Positions 9,028 through 18,247 of a stretch of DNA of 64,000 nucleotides are shown piece after piece. Position numbers and translations under genes: made by a program. The stretch spans positions 2,480,001 through 2,544,000 of the forward strand of contig NZ_CP119754.1 in assembly GCF_029319185.1 (NCBI RefSeq). The letters are read 5' to 3'. Source of the stretch: Superficieibacter sp. HKU1 (GTDB lineage Bacteria > Pseudomonadota > Gammaproteobacteria > Enterobacterales > Enterobacteriaceae). The notes beneath the pieces are model-generated. The model was not told the DNA's origin. It ran no database searches and saw only the letters and a program-made list of their open reading frames with translations. How positions within the stretch are numbered: the stretch's first letter is position 1; every line of letters starts with the position of its first letter.

Positions 9028-10140
9028 ATGGTTAATCCAAACCAGCCCAGGGATGTGCCGCAAATTTTGCTGTCGGTGCTGTTTTTATCACTCATGATTG
9101 TCGCCTGCCTGTGGATTGTACGGCCTTTTATTCTTGGCTTCGCCTGGGCAGGAACCGTGGTTATTGTTACGTGGCCGGTGTTAATCCGTTTGCAGCGATT
9201 GCTGTTTGGACGGCGCGCGCTGGCGGTACTGGTAATGACGCTGCTGCTGTTTCTGCTGTTTATTATTCCGATTGCGCTGCTGGTTAACAGTATGGTTGAT
9301 AGCGGCGTGCCGCTAATCCGCTCATTATCGTCGGGAGAGATGACGCTGCCGGACTTAAACTGGCTTAATAGTATACCCATGGTCGGCGAGCGCCTTTATA
9401 CCGGCTGGCATAACCTGCTTGATATGGGCGGTACGGCGATTATGGCGAAAATCCGTCCCTATATCGGCACAACGACGACCTGGTTTGTAGGCCAGGCCGC
9501 GCATATTGGCCGCTTTATGATGCACTGTGCGCTGATGCTTTTATTCAGCGCGCTGCTCTACTGGCAGGGTGAAAAAGTGGCGCGTGGCATCCGTCACTTT
9601 GCCACCCGCCTTGCCGCCAGACGCGGTGACGCGGCGGTAGTTCTCGCCGCGCAAGCCATTCGTGCGGTTGCGCTAGGGGTGGTGGTGACCGCTCTGGTGC
9701 AGGCGGTGCTTGGTGGCGTTGGTCTGGCTATTTCCGGCGTTCCTTACGCGACCATCCTCACCGTGGTGATGCTTTTCTCCTGCCTGATCCAGCTTGGCCC
9801 GTTGCCAGTGCTGGTCCCGTCAATTATCTGGCTGTACTGGAGCGGAGATACCACCTGGGGAACGGTACTGCTGGTCATTAGCTGCGTCGTCGGCACGATT
9901 GACAACGTGTTGCGTCCAATCCTGATCCGCATGGGTGCCGATTTACCGATGATCCTCATCCTCTCCGGCGTGATCGGCGGGCTGGTTGCCTTCGGTATGA
10001 TCGGCCTGTTTATCGGTCCGGTGCTGCTGGCCGTCACCTGGCGTCTGTTTGATGCCTGGGTGAAGGAAGTGCCGCCGCCGCAGGATACTGTTGACGAGGT
10101 GGCAGACGAAGTTACGCCACCTGAGTCGTCCAGTTGTTGA
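9028..10140 (+). CDS. ydiK: YdiK, AI-2E/UPF0118 family inner-membrane transporter
   Basis: A 370-residue polytopic membrane protein of the AI-2E (PerM/TqsA) family with hydrophobic segments near residues 10-65, 150-185, 205-260 and 275-340, a large loop between the second and third blocks, and a charged tail. The substrate is unproven for YdiK. The ATG follows a plausible AAGGT ribosome site. It ends at a clear intrinsic terminator. Confidence 0.9.
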   Translation: MVNPNQPRDVPQILLSVLFLSLMIVACLWIVRPFILGFAWAGTVVIVTWPVLIRLQRLLFGRRALAVLVMTLLLFLLFIIPIALLVNSMVDSGVPLIRSLSSGEMTLPDLNWLNSIPMVGERLYTGWHNLLDMGGTAIMAKIRPYIGTTTTWFVGQAAHIGRFMMHCALMLLFSALLYWQGEKVARGIRHFATRLAARRGDAAVVLAAQAIRAVALGVVVTALVQAVLGGVGLAISGVPYATILTVVMLFSCLIQLGPLPVLVPSIIWLYWSGDTTWGTVLLVISCVVGTIDNVLRPILIRMGADLPMILILSGVIGGLVAFGMIGLFIGPVLLAVTWRLFDAWVKEVPPPQDTVDEVADEVTPPESSSC

Positions 10141-10143
10141 TCG

Positions 10144-10174
10144 CAAAACAGCCTGCTTTTTAGCAGGCTGTTTT
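10144..10174 (+). terminator. ydiK intrinsic terminator
   Basis: AAAACAGCCTGC-tttttа-type hairpin: the stem aaaacagcctgc pairs with gcaggctgtttt, leading into a T-rich tail directly after the ydiK stop. Confidence 0.9.
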
Positions 10175-10336
10175 ATTTAATAGTTAAGCATGGCTAATTA
10201 AAAGTTTAGCTTTTTAATATTGCTGACGGTTATTTCCCTTGTACAAAAGGAATATAGCTTTCACATTCATCACATTCATTAAACTAATGAGATGAATCTG
10301 ATCGACGCGGGAGATGGCGCACTCTACTATTAGGAC

Positions 10337-10442
10337 ACGGTTATAAATCAACGCCTTGATTTATAAGCATGGAAATCCCCTGAGTGAAACAACGAATTGC
10401 TGTGTGTAGTCTTTGCCCATCTCCTATGATGGGCTTTTTTTT
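10337..10442 (+). ncRNA. rprA: RprA small RNA
   Basis: About 106 nt, nearly identical to E. coli RprA. There is a 5' hairpin of ttataaatca pairing with tgatttataa, a conserved central region ggaaatcccctgagtgaaac, and a 3' terminator hairpin gcccatc-tcctat-gatgggc followed by eight T residues. RprA is Hfq-dependent, is induced through the Rcs phosphorelay, and opens the rpoS leader to raise RpoS translation. The rpoS-pairing segment looks intact. The first stem loop differs from E. coli by only a few bases. Confidence 0.95.
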
Positions 10443-10467
10443 ATGCACTTTTATTTGATGTAATAAT

Positions 10468-10497
10468 AAAAAAATCCCCGGCATCTCTGCCAGGGAT
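10468..10497 (-). terminator. ppsA terminator
   Basis: Read on the minus strand, ATCCCTGGCA-gaga-TGCCGGGGAT forms a stem with one mismatch followed by TTTTTTT, about 20 bases after the ppsA stop. Confidence 0.85.
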
Positions 10498-10517
10498 CAA
10501 TAAAGCTGCCGGATATA

Positions 10518-12896
10518 TTATTTATTCAGTTCAGCCAGACTCAGCCAGGTTTGCACCACGGTATCTGGATTCAGGGACAAACTATCAATTCCTTCTTCCA
10601 TTAACCAGGCGGCAAAATCCTCGTGGTCGGAAGGCCCCTGACCGCAAATACCGACGTATTTGCCCTGTTTTTTCGCCGCGCGGATCGCCATCGAAAGCAG
10701 CGCTTTCACCGCATCATTACGCTCGTCAAACAGCTCGGAGACTACGCCCGAGTCGCGATCCAGACCCAACGCCAGCTGCGTCATGTCATTGGAACCAATC
10801 GAGAAACCATCGAAGTGCTCAAGAAACTGCTCGGCCAGCAGCGCGTTCGACGGGATTTCACACATCATGATGATTTTCAGTCCCTGCTCGCCGCGTTTCA
10901 GCCCCTGGCGTGCCAGCTCATCCACCACGGCTTTCGCCTGATCGACGGTACGCACGAAAGGCACCATAATTTCGACGTTAGTCAGGCCCATTTCATTACG
11001 CACCCGCTTGACGGCATCGCACTCCAGCGCGAAACAGTCACGGAAGCTGTCGGAGACATAACGACCCGCACCACGGAAGCCGAGCATCGGGTTTTCTTCT
11101 TCCGGTTCGTAGCGTTCGCCGCCGACCAGATTCGCGTACTCATTCGATTTGAAATCCGACAGGCGCACGATCACCCGCTTCGGCCAGAATGCCGCGCCGA
11201 GGGTGGCAATACCTTCCGCCAGACGGCCGACATAAAACTCCTTCGGCGAGTCGTAGCCCTTGATCATTTCACGAATTTCATTTTGCAACTTCGCGTCCTG
11301 ATCGTCGAACTCCAGCAGCGCACGCGGGTGAACGCCAATCATACGATTGATGATAAATTCCAGACGCGCCAGGCCGACCCCCTCGTTAGGCAGACAGGCA
11401 AAATCAAACGCGCGATCCGGGTTGCCCACGTTCATCATAATTTTCAGCGGCAGATCGGGCATTTTATCGACGCTGGAGCTTTTAACGCTGAAGTCGAGTT
11501 TTTCGGCATACACATAGCCGGTATCGCCTTCGGCGCAGGAGACGGTCACTTCCTCGTCGTCCTTCATCCGCTCGGTGGCGTCGCCGCAGCCAACCACGGC
11601 CGGAATCCCCAGTTCGCGCGCAATGATCGCCGCGTGGCAGGTTCGTCCGCCACGGTTAGTGACAATAGCAGCCGCCTTCTTCATGATCGGTTCCCAGTCC
11701 GGGTCGGTCATGTCGGTGACCAGCACGTCTCCCGGCAGGATGCGGTTCATTTCACTGATATCGTGAATGACTTTTACTTTTCCGGCACCAATGCGATGAC
11801 CAATGGCGCGGCCTTCAGCAATGATTTTACCCTGCGCGTGCAGCGTATAGCGTTCCATGACCTGCCCACGCGAACGCACGGTTTCCGGACGCGCCTGTAC
11901 AATAAACAGCTTGCCGGTATGACCGTCTTTCGCCCACTCGATATCCATTGGCCGGCCATAGTGCTTCTCGATCTGCACCGCCTGCTGTGCCAGCGCCTGC
12001 ACTTCATCATCGGTGAGGGAGAACACATCGCGCTGCGCCTGAGGCACATCTTCGATGTCGACCTGTTTGCCATGCTCCTGACTCGGCGCATACACCATGC
12101 GGATCTTTTTTGATCCCATAGTACGGCGCACGATAGCGGGACGTCCCGCCTCCAGGGTTGGCTTATGCACATAAAATTCGTCCGGATTCACCGCGCCCTG
12201 CACCACCATCTCACCCAGTCCCCAGGCAGAGGTGATAAAGACCACCTGATCAAAGCCAGATTCGGTATCGATGGAGAACATCACCCCAGAGGAGGCCAGG
12301 TCGGAACGCACCATTCGCTGTACGCCAGCGGAAAGCGCCACGCCGCGGTGATCGTATCCCTGGTGAACGCGGTATGAGATCGCTCGGTCGTTAAACAGCG
12401 ACGCGAAAACATGCTTCACGGCCACCAGCACGGCGTCGTAGCCTTGCACGTTGAGAAACGTTTCCTGCTGTCCGGCAAAGGAAGCGTCCGGCATGTCTTC
12501 TGCTGTAGCGGAAGAACGCACGGCGAAAGAGGCCTCACTATCATCAGCCGAAAGCTGGTCATAGGCTTCACGAATAGCGTGTTCCAGCTCACCCTGGAAC
12601 GGAGTATCGATGATCCACTGGCGGATCTGTGCCCCGGCTTTCGCCAGTTCAGAGACGTCGTCAATGTCGGTTTCATCCAGCAGTTCATAAATGCGCTGGT
12701 TGACGCCGCTTTGATCAAGAAACTGATTAAACGCATCAGCGGTTGTGGCAAACCCGTTGGGTACGGCAACACCCACAGAGGCCAGGTTTGTAATCATTTC
12801 TCCCAGGGAGGCATTTTTGCCTCCGACTCTGTCTACATCATTCATGCCGAGTTGGTTGTACCAAAGCACCAGCGGTGACGAGCCATTGTTGGACAT
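10518..12896 (-). CDS. ppsA: Phosphoenolpyruvate synthase
   Basis: Converts pyruvate, ATP and water to PEP, AMP and phosphate, allowing gluconeogenesis from C3 compounds. The 792 residues match E. coli PpsA. They comprise an N-terminal ATP-grasp domain, the phosphohistidine swivelling domain with GGRTCHAAIIARELGIPAVV (catalytic His near 421), and a C-terminal TIM barrel with MCEIPSNALLAEQ and CGQGPSDHEDFA. It is divergent from ppsR, its regulatory kinase/pyrophosphorylase. A Cra (FruR) site lies upstream. Confidence 0.98.
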   Translation of the reverse strand: MSNNGSSPLVLWYNQLGMNDVDRVGGKNASLGEMITNLASVGVAVPNGFATTADAFNQFLDQSGVNQRIYELLDETDIDDVSELAKAGAQIRQWIIDTPFQGELEHAIREAYDQLSADDSEASFAVRSSATAEDMPDASFAGQQETFLNVQGYDAVLVAVKHVFASLFNDRAISYRVHQGYDHRGVALSAGVQRMVRSDLASSGVMFSIDTESGFDQVVFITSAWGLGEMVVQGAVNPDEFYVHKPTLEAGRPAIVRRTMGSKKIRMVYAPSQEHGKQVDIEDVPQAQRDVFSLTDDEVQALAQQAVQIEKHYGRPMDIEWAKDGHTGKLFIVQARPETVRSRGQVMERYTLHAQGKIIAEGRAIGHRIGAGKVKVIHDISEMNRILPGDVLVTDMTDPDWEPIMKKAAAIVTNRGGRTCHAAIIARELGIPAVVGCGDATERMKDDEEVTVSCAEGDTGYVYAEKLDFSVKSSSVDKMPDLPLKIMMNVGNPDRAFDFACLPNEGVGLARLEFIINRMIGVHPRALLEFDDQDAKLQNEIREMIKGYDSPKEFYVGRLAEGIATLGAAFWPKRVIVRLSDFKSNEYANLVGGERYEPEEENPMLGFRGAGRYVSDSFRDCFALECDAVKRVRNEMGLTNVEIMVPFVRTVDQAKAVVDELARQGLKRGEQGLKIIMMCEIPSNALLAEQFLEHFDGFSIGSNDMTQLALGLDRDSGVVSELFDERNDAVKALLSMAIRAAKKQGKYVGICGQGPSDHEDFAAWLMEEGIDSLSLNPDTVVQTWLSLAELNK

Positions 12897-12984
12897 CGAT
12901 CAATCCTTTTGTGATTTATGTGCGAGAGATAAGAATCAACTGATTCGTCATTTATCCTGACATAGTTAATCCTTTAAAAAAAAC

Positions 12985-13000
12985 GGTGAATCGTTCAAGC
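12985..13000. promoter_or_regulatory. Cra (FruR) site upstream of ppsA
   Basis: ggtgaatcgttcaagc fits the Cra consensus built around TGAATC and TTCA half-sites and lies about 90 bases upstream of ppsA. In E. coli Cra activates ppsA from this position when glycolytic intermediates are low. The rest of the roughly 330-base gap between ppsA and ppsR holds their divergent promoters and no ORF. Confidence 0.75.
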
Positions 13001-13227
13001 ACCCTATTTTTTTATTTTTTAGGAGAGTTTACCCGCTTATGCTAACGCTATGATTCAGATAGATTCCCTGCAGACCAGCGGTCTATTGTTCGTCCTGAAA
13101 ATGAACCAGTCATTTCACAAAATATAAAAACAGCATTTCATTTTTAGTCAGCGACAAAAAAGTCTGGAATGTGTTTAACTTAATTCATACGACTCATTGA
13201 TCACGCAAAATAATCAGGATGAATAAA

Positions 13228-14061
13228 ATGGATAGTTCTGTCGATCGCCACGTTTTTTATATTTCTGATGGTACAGCCATTACCGCTGAAGTGTTAGGGC
13301 ATGCGGTAATGTCGCAGTTTCCGGTGGCAATAAACAGTATCACGCTGCCGTTTGTGGAAAGTGAAAGCCGCGCCAGGGCCGTGAAAGATCAGATAGATGC
13401 CATTTTCCAGCAGACTGGCGTTCGTCCACTGGTATTTTATTCAATTGTGATCCCTGAAATCCGCATGATTATTTTGCAAAGCGAGGGGTTTTGTCAGGAC
13501 ATCGTGCAGGCGCTGGTCGCCCCTTTACAGGAGGAGCTGAAGCTCGATCCGACGCCCATTGCTCACCGCACGCATGGCCTGACGCCGGGCAATCTGACCA
13601 AGTATGATGCGCGTATCGCCGCCATTGATTACACCCTGGCACATGACGACGGAATTTCGCTACGTAATCTCGACCAGGCTCAGGTGATCCTGCTTGGCGT
13701 TTCACGCTGCGGCAAAACACCTACCAGCCTGTATCTGGCAATGCAGTTTGGCGTTCGCGCCGCTAACTACCCCTTTATTGCCGATGATATGGATAATCTC
13801 GTTCTGCCGGCGGCACTCAAGCCGTTGCAGCATAAGTTATTTGGCCTGACCATTCATCCCGAGCGGCTCGCGGCGATCCGCGAGGAGCGCCGGGAAAACA
13901 GCCGCTACGCGTCTATGCGCCAGTGCCGAATGGAAGTTGCCGAGGTGGAAGCGCTGTATCGTAAAAATCAAATTCCGTTTCTCAACAGTACCAACTTTTC
14001 CGTTGAAGAAATGGCGACCAAAATTCTCGATATCATGGGGTTAAGTCGCCGGATGTACTAA
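13228..14061 (+). CDS. ppsR: PpsR, PEP synthase regulatory kinase/phosphorylase
   Basis: DUF299-family bifunctional enzyme that inactivates PpsA by ADP-dependent phosphorylation and reactivates it by Pi-dependent dephosphorylation. The 277 residues contain the P-loop GVSRCGKTPTS near residue 150 and end MGLSRRMY. The ATG at 13228 is preferred to the in-frame ATG at 13219 because the latter sits inside the Shine-Dalgarno AGGA, and the resulting length equals that of E. coli. Its last codons overlap the TrpR operator of aroH. Confidence 0.96.
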   Translation: MDSSVDRHVFYISDGTAITAEVLGHAVMSQFPVAINSITLPFVESESRARAVKDQIDAIFQQTGVRPLVFYSIVIPEIRMIILQSEGFCQDIVQALVAPLQEELKLDPTPIAHRTHGLTPGNLTKYDARIAAIDYTLAHDDGISLRNLDQAQVILLGVSRCGKTPTSLYLAMQFGVRAANYPFIADDMDNLVLPAALKPLQHKLFGLTIHPERLAAIREERRENSRYASMRQCRMEVAEVEALYRKNQIPFLNSTNFSVEEMATKILDIMGLSRRMY

Positions 14062-14072
14062 CGGACTAGTAC
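14055..14072. promoter_or_regulatory. TrpR operator of aroH
   Basis: GTACTA-acggac-TAGTAC has perfect half-sites matching the TrpR consensus (GTACTAGTTAACTAGTAC). It starts inside the last two codons of ppsR and includes its stop codon. It lies about 145 bases upstream of the aroH ATG, consistent with tryptophan-dependent repression of aroH. Confidence 0.88.
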
Positions 14073-14216
14073 GATAGCAAAAATTCAGTTATTATCTGTC
14101 TCCAGAATTCAGACGCCACACGCCCTGCACTTGAAATCGGCAGGGATTGGTTTATCGTGATGCGCATCACTTCCCGGCACTGATGTCGCGTAAGTAAAAA
14201 ATTTTTGAGACATTTA

Positions 14217-15263
14217 ATGAATAAGACAGATGAACTGCGCTCCGCGCAGATCGATAGCCTCGTAACGCCTGCTGAACTGGCGTTACGCTATCCCGTCACG
14301 CCTGACGTCGCGGAACACGTTACCGCCTCGCGCCGTGGCATTGAGAAAATCCTCAGTGGTGAAGATCGCCGATTGCTGGTGGTTATTGGCCCGTGCTCCA
14401 TTCACGATCTGGATGCCGCGATGGACTACGCGCGCCGCCTGCAACCCATGCGCGAGAAATATCAGTCGCGGCTGGAAATCGTGATGCGCACGTATTTTGA
14501 GAAACCGCGCACGGTCGTCGGCTGGAAAGGGCTGATTTCCGATCCGGACCTCAACGGTAGCTATCGTGTTAATCACGGTCTCGAGCTGGCACGTAAGCTT
14601 TTACTGCAGGTTAACGAATTAGGCGTTCCCACCGCGACCGAATTTCTCGATATGGTGACCGGTCAGTTTATCGCTGATTTGATCAGCTGGGGAGCTATCG
14701 GCGCGCGAACCACGGAAAGCCAAATCCATCGTGAGATGGCTTCGGCGCTCTCCTGCCCGGTCGGTTTTAAAAACGGCACGGACGGTAATACGCGTATTGC
14801 AGTAGACGCAATCCGCGCCGCGCGCGCCAGCCATATGTTCCTTTCGCCGGATAAAAACGGTCAGATGACCATTTATCAGACCAGCGGCAACCCCTACGGC
14901 CACATCATTATGCGCGGGGGCAAAAAGCCTAACTATCAGGCGGACGATATTGCGTGCGCCTGCGACACATTGCATGAATTTGATTTACCAGAGCAGCTGG
15001 TTGTCGATTTCAGCCATGGCAACTGCCAGAAACAGCATCGTCGGCAGCTGGAGGTTTGTGATGATATCTGTCAGCAGATCCGCAATGGTTCAACCGCCAT
15101 TGCCGGGATTATGGCAGAAAGTTTCCTGCGTGAGGGAACGCAAAAAATCATCGCCGGACAGCCATTGATTTATGGTCAGTCGATTACCGACCCGTGTCTG
15201 AGCTGGGAAGACAGCGAACAGCTGCTGGAAAAATTGGCCACCGCCGTGGACAGCCGCTTTTGA
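14217..15263 (+). CDS. aroH: AroH, Trp-sensitive DAHP synthase
   Basis: Class I 3-deoxy-D-arabino-heptulosonate-7-phosphate synthase, the first step of the shikimate pathway, condensing PEP and erythrose 4-phosphate. The 348 residues include VIGPCSIHD (metal-binding Cys), PRTVVGWKGLISDPDLNGS, and GARTTESQ with the KNGTDGN loop. The ATG at 14217 gives the E. coli length; the longer frame opening at TTG 14205 adds only four residues. Regulation by TrpR follows from the upstream operator, and feedback by tryptophan is known for the family. Confidence 0.97.
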   Translation: MNKTDELRSAQIDSLVTPAELALRYPVTPDVAEHVTASRRGIEKILSGEDRRLLVVIGPCSIHDLDAAMDYARRLQPMREKYQSRLEIVMRTYFEKPRTVVGWKGLISDPDLNGSYRVNHGLELARKLLLQVNELGVPTATEFLDMVTGQFIADLISWGAIGARTTESQIHREMASALSCPVGFKNGTDGNTRIAVDAIRAARASHMFLSPDKNGQMTIYQTSGNPYGHIIMRGGKKPNYQADDIACACDTLHEFDLPEQLVVDFSHGNCQKQHRRQLEVCDDICQQIRNGSTAIAGIMAESFLREGTQKIIAGQPLIYGQSITDPCLSWEDSEQLLEKLATAVDSRF

Positions 15264-15357
15264 TATGCTGAAATAACGCCATGGCGATTGCGATGGCGTT
15301 TGCACTGTTTCTGTGGGTTCTGCGGCAATATTTCTTGCCGCCAGCCAGACTATTCGT

Positions 15358-15392
15358 GATAATGATTATCAATACGAAATTGATAATCATTT
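15358..15392. promoter_or_regulatory. Tandem Fur boxes upstream of hemP
   Basis: gataatgattatc at 15358-15370 and ttgataatcattt at 15380-15392 are two overlapping Fur-type inverted repeats just before the hemP start, indicating iron-repressed transcription. Confidence 0.85.
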
Positions 15393-15406
15393 TATATTAT
15401 TACGCT

Positions 15407-15586
15407 ATGCAATCCACAGACCTCGCTGAAACCGGTAAACGTTACGCCCCACATCCTGAGCCAGAAGATCGACGCATTGACAGTAATGAATTGCTGGGCC
15501 GCGAAGGCCGTGTCGTCATCGAACATGATGGTCAGCAGTATTTACTGCGTCAGACCCAGGCCGGTAAGTTGATCCTCACCAAATAA
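15407..15586 (+). CDS. hemP: HemP/YdiE, small haem-uptake-associated protein
   Basis: A 59-residue HemP-family protein. The ATG at 15407 is preferred to upstream in-frame starts because only the sequence from MQSTDLAETGK onward shows the family pattern (DSNELLGREGRVVIEHDGQQ, YLLRQTQAGKLILTK). Homologues lie next to haem uptake loci or stand alone and are strongly Fur-regulated; here the Fur boxes end 15 bases upstream. Some relatives act as regulators of haem transport genes, but this one is unproven. Confidence 0.9.
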   Translation: MQSTDLAETGKRYAPHPEPEDRRIDSNELLGREGRVVIEHDGQQYLLRQTQAGKLILTK

Positions 15587-15592
15587 CGCGCG

Positions 15593-17035
15593 TTAACTTG
15601 AACAGCTTACTTCAAGTCGCTTGCCCCAGTCCGGCGGGCGACCAGCATAATCATCGTCTCTCTCACGGAACGGTTCCCGCAACACGGCGTGTAATCGCTC
15701 AAGCTCGCTGACATCCCCGTGTTCGGCTTGCTCAATAGCGCGTTGAGCCAGCCAGTTACGCAACACCACGCAAGGATTGACGTTTTGCATCGCCTGCTGA
15801 CGCTGCGCGTCGTCAATCTGTTCCGTCTGTAACCGTTCGCGATAACGTGCAAACCAGCTGTCAAAGGCACCGCGATCGATAAACTCATCGCGCAGTGGGG
15901 AAGCCGCACTGCCCTGCTCCGTATGGCTAAGCATTCGAAAGGTGCGCGTATAATCGCTGCCTTCGCGCGCCATAAGGGCAAAAAGCGTATTTAACAGTTC
16001 GTTGTCAGCCTGTTGTTCGCTAAACAACCCCAGCTTACGGCGCATTCTCAGCCCGTACTCGGTAAAAAGCGCATGCTGATAATGATCCAGCGTCGCGTTC
16101 AGGGTATCGACATCAATAAACACGGAAAGCGTTTGCGCCAGCCGCTGAAGGTTCCACAGGCCAACGGCTGGCTGGTTATCAAAGCTATATCGTCCCTGAG
16201 GATCGGAATGATTACAGATAAAGCCGGGCTGATAATCATCAAGAAACCCGTACGGGCCGTAGTCCATCGTCAGGCCAAGAATCGACATGTTATCGGTATT
16301 CATCACGCCGTGCGCAAAGCCGACCGTTTGCCAGCGGGCAATCATTATCGCCGTGCGTTCCACTACATCGCGGAACCACAGGGCATATTTATCCGCCTCA
16401 TCCTGCAAATGCGGCCAGTGATGGCGGATCGCATACTCCGCCAGTTGACGCACTTTTTCCGGCTCACGACGATAATAAAAATGTTCAAAATGGCCGAACC
16501 GGATATGGCTTTCAGCGATGCGCATTAACATCGCGCCCTGCTCAGTGGTTTCACGTTGCACTGGCGTATCGCTGGTGACAATCGACAGCGCTCTGGTTGT
16601 GGGAATGTCCAGCCAGTGCATCGCTTCAGAGGCGAGACTTTCACGAATTGTCGAACGCAATACCGCCCGCCCATCCCCCATACGGGAATAAGGCGTCTTT
16701 CCGGCCCCTTTCAGGTGCCAGTCGAATGTACGTCCATCGGGCAACTGCTGTTCGCCAAGTAAAATCCCCCGACCATCGCCAAGCTGCCCGGCCCAGACGC
16801 CAAATTGATGTCCACTGTAAACCTGCGCGAGAGGTGACATGCCGGGTAACAACGTTTCCCCACCCCAGACGCCTGCCCCTTGTTCAGGGTGAAAAAGGCG
16901 TTCAGGCACACCGAGCGTCTCTGCCAGAGCCTCATTACGCCAGATGACGCGGGCATTGCGCAACGGCGTTGGGGCCAGTGCGGTGTAAAAATCTGGCAAC
17001 TCATCGCGCCAGCGGGTAATAAAAGACAGGTCCAT
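15593..17035 (-). CDS. selO: SelO (YdiU), protein AMPylase pseudokinase
   Basis: SelO pseudokinases bind ATP in a flipped orientation and transfer AMP to Ser, Thr or Tyr of redox proteins. The 480 residues match E. coli YdiU (478), including QVYSGHQFGVWAGQLGDGRG, the ATP-pocket segment GDGRAVLRSTIRE, the metal-binding FAHGVMNTDNMS and DYGPYGFLD, and the C-terminal PPDWGKRLEVSCSS. In E. coli the YdiU C terminus is active despite lacking selenocysteine; the same Cys-Ser-Ser end is present here. Confidence 0.95.
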   Translation of the reverse strand: MDLSFITRWRDELPDFYTALAPTPLRNARVIWRNEALAETLGVPERLFHPEQGAGVWGGETLLPGMSPLAQVYSGHQFGVWAGQLGDGRGILLGEQQLPDGRTFDWHLKGAGKTPYSRMGDGRAVLRSTIRESLASEAMHWLDIPTTRALSIVTSDTPVQRETTEQGAMLMRIAESHIRFGHFEHFYYRREPEKVRQLAEYAIRHHWPHLQDEADKYALWFRDVVERTAIMIARWQTVGFAHGVMNTDNMSILGLTMDYGPYGFLDDYQPGFICNHSDPQGRYSFDNQPAVGLWNLQRLAQTLSVFIDVDTLNATLDHYQHALFTEYGLRMRRKLGLFSEQQADNELLNTLFALMAREGSDYTRTFRMLSHTEQGSAASPLRDEFIDRGAFDSWFARYRERLQTEQIDDAQRQQAMQNVNPCVVLRNWLAQRAIEQAEHGDVSELERLHAVLREPFRERDDDYAGRPPDWGKRLEVSCSS

Positions 17036-17100
17036 AGATCCTCCTGCCTGTAAGTGTAGTGCCTCAGGCCGGGAGTGAACACGGAGGGTTTACAGGGTTA

Positions 17101-17811
17101 TCACTTGACCAGCGACGTAACCTCTTCTTTATTGACCATCGGCCATAAAGTGCCCTGCATCGCACTGAAGGGAAAAGCCGTCACGCGCTGATATATTTCT
17201 TCACTGTCTATGCCAGCAATCATAACGGAAGTGCAGAAAGAACTTATCTGTGCAAACAGCGCACGCATAAAGGGTTCGAAAGCAATACCTGATAATTGTC
17301 GGTGGACAAAGTTCTTATCCAGCGCAATACGTTTGAATAGCCCGGCGAATACCGCATGGGTAGTCGCGTCTCCTGCGCCAAAATTGGCTAACACCAGAGG
17401 GTAGCACTTTGACAGGCGCACCAGCGGATGACTTTCCGTTAATGTATTTAACCCTGGATAATTCTCATTTAAGGTCAATTCGAGAAAAGGAAATCGTTCA
17501 ATTACGCAAGCCAATTCAGCATCCGTTAACAGCGCATCGACAATGGCCGGAGTAATTGAAATCCAGGCTAATAATTGTTGCTGAATAAAAAATATCTGAC
17601 AGGTTTCCAGTAGCGCCAGCTTTTCCAGAAAAAGGCTAATTTCCTGTTCCGCACTAAGAAGAGGAGAAAGGAGTTCGACGGGGAAGCGGACGTCGGCCCT
17701 GACTGCAGAAAAGGTGGCGACGATTTCAAGACCAACCAATTCGCCACTACCATTTCTGGCAGGCAGAAATAATAGATCTGAACGATAATCATTATCCAGA
17801 GAAACTATCAT
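17101..17811 (-). CDS. ydiV: YdiV, degenerate EAL protein, anti-FlhDC factor
   Basis: A 236-residue EAL-like protein. The catalytic EAL motif is replaced (GLEIVATF where EAL would be), so c-di-GMP hydrolysis is not expected. In Salmonella and E. coli YdiV binds FlhD and delivers FlhDC to ClpXP, blocking flagellar genes under poor nutrition. The conserved segments FLEKLALLETCQ, FPFLELTLNENYPGLN, LANFGAGDA and SVMIAGIDSEE are present. It is clearly more divergent from E. coli and Salmonella YdiV than its neighbours are from theirs. Confidence 0.9.
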   Translation of the reverse strand: MIVSLDNDYRSDLLFLPARNGSGELVGLEIVATFSAVRADVRFPVELLSPLLSAEQEISLFLEKLALLETCQIFFIQQQLLAWISITPAIVDALLTDAELACVIERFPFLELTLNENYPGLNTLTESHPLVRLSKCYPLVLANFGAGDATTHAVFAGLFKRIALDKNFVHRQLSGIAFEPFMRALFAQISSFCTSVMIAGIDSEEIYQRVTAFPFSAMQGTLWPMVNKEEVTSLVK

Positions 17812-18247
17812 TGGACCAACCCCTCATTAAGGGTAAGAACAGGCTTTTTAGTATGATAAGTTAAGTGGCTCTGCCAACAGGCTTTTAATGAAGAGTGTTG
17901 CATATTGTCCATTTTCATTACGGATTTTCCCTACCCTTTGCGTTTCAGTGTAATCTATGTCGGGTAAGTAATACAATTAAAGCATCTGGTGGAAATATCT
18001 GAATTCAACGGAGCTTTTTATTGCCACCGTGACAGTGACATTACTTAGCAGGCTCTCTTTTTCAACGTCGGTCCCGTCACCGGGAGGTGCTTATAAATTA
18101 AAGTAAAAATCAGGACGAATGCAGAGTGTTGCTGATTAACCCACCCAGGAAAACCAGAAACTGATAATACGTTCAGAATTAGTTAAGGAATTTGCGTTAA
18201 ATCATCTTTTATTGCGTTGAGAGAAATCGCATATACCCTTCCCCCCG
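17812..18247. other. Intergenic region ydiV-nlpC
   Basis: 436 bases without a plausible gene. It should hold the ydiV promoter and the 3' end of the nlpC transcript. I find no repeat, operator or terminator that I would defend. Confidence 0.5.

Noticed and set aside
10623..12113. 496-codon plus-strand frame antisense to ppsA
   Set aside because: It is a shadow of the strongly coding ppsA gene on the other strand, with no ribosome site and no family resemblance.
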